DNA of 47,597 nt, taken from Flavobacteriales bacterium. GTDB taxonomy: Bacteria; Bacteroidota; Bacteroidia; Flavobacteriales_G; Salibacteraceae. This document shows, one piece after another, positions 45,837-47,597 of the stretch. The notes under the pieces are model-generated. The model had not been told where the DNA came from. It saw nothing but the letters and a program-made list of their open reading frames with translations, and made no database searches. The stretch covers positions 1-47,597 of the forward strand of contig JABMOM010000019.1 in assembly GCA_013204105.1 (NCBI GenBank), given 5' to 3'. Position 1 is the stretch's first letter; each line of letters begins with the position of its first letter. Made by a program: the position numbers and the translations under genes.

Positions 45837-46496
45837 ATGAACATCAAACACATTACTGGAATCCTTCTTACAGCCAGCCTACTGGCTTCTTGCGGAGGAG
45901 GTGCCGAAAAGACAGACTCTGCTGCACAAGATACCGCGACGGTTGAGGCTCAGGAAAAGACCTGTACGTATACCTACACCGACTCGCCGGTTGAGGTACT
46001 TTGGGTTGCGTACAAATACACCCAAAAGACCGGCGTGAAAGGCGTATTTGAAGAAGTGAGCGTCACGTCGGGTGGGAAAGGTTCCCCCGCAGAAGCCCTA
46101 CAGGGAGCTTCTATCAAAATCAATACGGCTTCATCCAACTCTGGTGACATCGCGCGTGACCCGAAAATTGATGCATCCTTTTTCGGTAAGCTTGAGAATG
46201 GCGCAGAGCTCAGTGGCGTGATCACCGCTGCGGAAGGAGATGATCTGGCCGGAACAGTTAATGTGGATGTTACAATGAACGGCATGACCATGCCCGTTTC
46301 TGGCACCTACGAAGTCAAAGACGCTCAGGTGGAGTTGAAACTTGAGTTAAACGTAGAAACATGGTCCGCAGGCGAGGCCTTGGCATCTTTGAACGAGGTA
46401 TGCGAAGACTTGCACAAAGGTCCGGATGGCACGAGTGTCCTATGGCCCGATGTGACCGTTTTCGTCACAACCACTTTGAACAAGGAGTGTAACTGA
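45837..46496 (+). CDS. YceI-like lipoprotein
   Basis: 219 residues. A lipoprotein signal peptide ends in LLASCGGG (cysteine at residue 19). The body matches the YceI lipocalin-like fold: EVLWVAYKYTQKTGVKGVFE, NSGDIARDPKIDASFFGKL and MTMPVSGTYEVKD. YceI proteins bind amphiphiles such as isoprenoid quinones in a beta-barrel; the ligand here is unknown. It probably sits in the periplasm, anchored to a membrane. It is 6 bases from the biotin carrier gene and convergent with the PfkB-family gene, whose stop is 14 bases away. Confidence 0.85.
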   Translation: MNIKHITGILLTASLLASCGGGAEKTDSAAQDTATVEAQEKTCTYTYTDSPVEVLWVAYKYTQKTGVKGVFEEVSVTSGGKGSPAEALQGASIKINTASSNSGDIARDPKIDASFFGKLENGAELSGVITAAEGDDLAGTVNVDVTMNGMTMPVSGTYEVKDAQVELKLELNVETWSAGEALASLNEVCEDLHKGPDGTSVLWPDVTVFVTTTLNKECN

Positions 46497-46510
46497 TCAG
46501 ACCGACGACC

Positions 46511-47440
46511 TTAAAAGGAGATCTCGATCTGGGTGAGATCGATGAACTGCTGAACGCGGGCATCGATCTCTTTTTTTGTCAAGTTGAGAAGGCGCTCGGT
46601 TCCGAACTTCTCTACGCAGAACGACGCCATGGCCGATCCGTAGATGATGGCGCGCTTCATGTTTTCGAAGCTGATGTCTTGAGTCGCAGCGAGGTGACCG
46701 ATGAATCCGCCGGCAAACGTATCGCCTGCTCCCGTTGGATCAAACACGTCCTCGAGCGGCAGCGCAGGCGCGAAGAACACCTGTTCCTTGTTGAACAAGA
46801 GGGCGCCGTGCTCCCCTTTCTTGATGATCAAAACTGCCGGCCCCATTTCAAGGATCTTTCGGGCGGCCTTGACCAAGGAGTATTCACCGGACAGCAACCG
46901 TGCTTCTTCGTCGTTGATGGTGACAACATCTACTTTCGTCAGCACCTCTTTCAGTTCATCTAAGGCAACTTCCATCCAAAAATTCATCGTGTCAAGCACA
47001 ATCAATTTTGGACGTTTCTCCATCTGTTCAATGACCTGCATTTGCACCGCTGGTGTGAGGTTCCCCAGCATCACAAAATCCGCGTCTCGATCCGTCATAG
47101 GAACCACAGGTGAGAAGTCCGCCAATACATTCAGCTGCGTATCGAGGGTGTCTCGGGTATTCATATCGTTGTGGTAGCGCCCTGCCCAGAAGAAGGATTT
47201 TTCTCCTTTTCTGAGTTCTACGCCATCCAGTCGCATGTCTCTGTTTTTAAGGTCTTCGAGGTAGTCGGTTGGAAAATCGTCACCGATCACGCTGACCATT
47301 TGCACCCCCTTTGTAAAGTAGCTTGCAGACAGGCCTATGTAGGTTGCCGCCCCTCCAACAATGCTTTCTGCTTTACCGAAAGGCGTTTCCAATGAATCAA
47401 ACGCCATGGTCCCTACAACAACCGTCTTTGAATCGCTCAT
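46511..47440 (-). CDS. PfkB family carbohydrate/nucleoside kinase
   Basis: 309 residues from the ATG at 47440; a GTG eleven codons earlier would add a non-conserved MPVLKQTKALS. Both PfkB signatures are present: the N-terminal IVGGAATYIGLSASYF and the C-terminal DVFDPTGAGDTFAGGFIG, which holds the anion hole and the catalytic aspartate. NDEEARLLSGEYS and IIKKGEHGALL are also typical. It should transfer phosphate from ATP to a sugar or nucleoside; the substrate (ribose, fructose, adenosine or other) cannot be told from sequence. It is a single gene on its strand. Confidence 0.9.
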   Translation of the reverse strand: MSDSKTVVVGTMAFDSLETPFGKAESIVGGAATYIGLSASYFTKGVQMVSVIGDDFPTDYLEDLKNRDMRLDGVELRKGEKSFFWAGRYHNDMNTRDTLDTQLNVLADFSPVVPMTDRDADFVMLGNLTPAVQMQVIEQMEKRPKLIVLDTMNFWMEVALDELKEVLTKVDVVTINDEEARLLSGEYSLVKAARKILEMGPAVLIIKKGEHGALLFNKEQVFFAPALPLEDVFDPTGAGDTFAGGFIGHLAATQDISFENMKRAIIYGSAMASFCVEKFGTERLLNLTKKEIDARVQQFIDLTQIEISF

Positions 47441-47505
47441 GCTTAATGCTTTGGTTTGTTTTAAAACAGGCACAAAAGTGGCGATTTACAGAAGAAAAAA
47501 TGCGC

Positions 47506-47536
47506 TTGCAGGATTCAGAGTTCTACAGTAATATTG
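47506..47536 (+). promoter_or_regulatory. Promoter for the tRNA gene at the right edge
   Basis: TTG (47506-47508), 20 bases, then TAATATTG (47529-47536), one mismatch to TAnnTTTG. The tRNA begins 31 bases after the end of the -7 element. Confidence 0.5.
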
Positions 47537-47566
47537 CACCCCTTTTCGAAGGAATGTTCATATCCT

Positions 47567-47597
47567 TCCTCCTTAGCTCAGTTGGTTAGAGCATCTG
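47567..47597 (+). tRNA. tRNA gene, 5' part, probably tRNA-Asn (cut by window edge)
   Basis: Acceptor strand TCCTCCT (47567-47573), then TA and a canonical D arm GCTCAGTTGGTTAGAGC, then the start of the anticodon stem (ATCTG). An acceptor beginning with T together with this D arm fits Bacteroidota tRNA-Asn(GTT). The anticodon is outside the window, so the amino acid is inferred. Confidence 0.85.

Noticed and set aside
47323-47589. 88-codon plus-strand frame at the right edge
   Set aside because: It runs through the kinase start, the tRNA promoter and into the tRNA gene itself.

Overview
The window comes from a member of the phylum Bacteroidota, most likely a Flavobacteriales-type organism. 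Supporting signs are type IX secretion (T9SS) cargo with both type A and type B C-terminal sorting domains, a PorP/SprF protein, a PorW/SprE lipoprotein, DUF4292 and DUF6168 proteins, an F-type ATP synthase operon without beta and epsilon genes, and promoters of the Bacteroidota form TTG-N19..22-TAnnTTTG. Base composition is even and no insertion sequence, prophage, integrase or CRISPR array is visible. This reads as chromosomal core with a few surface-protein loci.

Region 1 (1-12643, + strand) is a surface and secretion locus. It holds a giant T9SS type B adhesin-like protein cut by the left edge, a PorP/SprF outer-membrane protein overlapping it by ATGA, and an OmpA-family protein with PD40 repeats. 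The adhesin has about twenty HYR-like repeats. Two of these are interrupted, one by a C-type lectin domain and one by a beta-propeller. Region 2 (12684-15492) encodes early tetrapyrrole synthesis: hemA (GTG start) and a fused hemC-hemD (TTG start). Region 3 (15566-20384) has two convergent T9SS type A cargo genes separated by two terminators and a structured GC-rich spacer. Region 4 (20481-21413) holds tadA and a bacilliredoxin.

Region 5 (21473-28227, - strand) is a six-gene overlapping operon: flippase, dut, sugar nucleotidyltransferase, TPR protein, DUF4292 lipoprotein, and an EnvC-like protein lacking zinc ligands. It looks like an envelope-assembly operon with one nucleotide-pool gene. 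Region 6 (28344-32416) holds a GT-C-like membrane protein, an enoyl-CoA hydratase and an NtrY-like histidine kinase. Region 7 (32484-41196, - strand) runs porW/sprE, bactofilin, atpZ, DUF6168, then atpB-atpE-atpF-atpH-atpA-atpG, ended by a strong terminator. A hairpin with a U-tract lies between atpE and atpF.

Region 8 (41309-47440) has an M23 endopeptidase with rnhA, a lipoprotein M1 aminopeptidase, a stand-alone biotin carrier protein, a YceI-like lipoprotein and a PfkB-family kinase. The right edge cuts a tRNA gene, probably tRNA-Asn, preceded by a promoter. No gene-free stretch exceeds 300 bases; the longest is 18623-18860. Several genes start at TTG or GTG (hemA, hemC-hemD, the TPR gene, the kinase, atpF, atpZ, porW).
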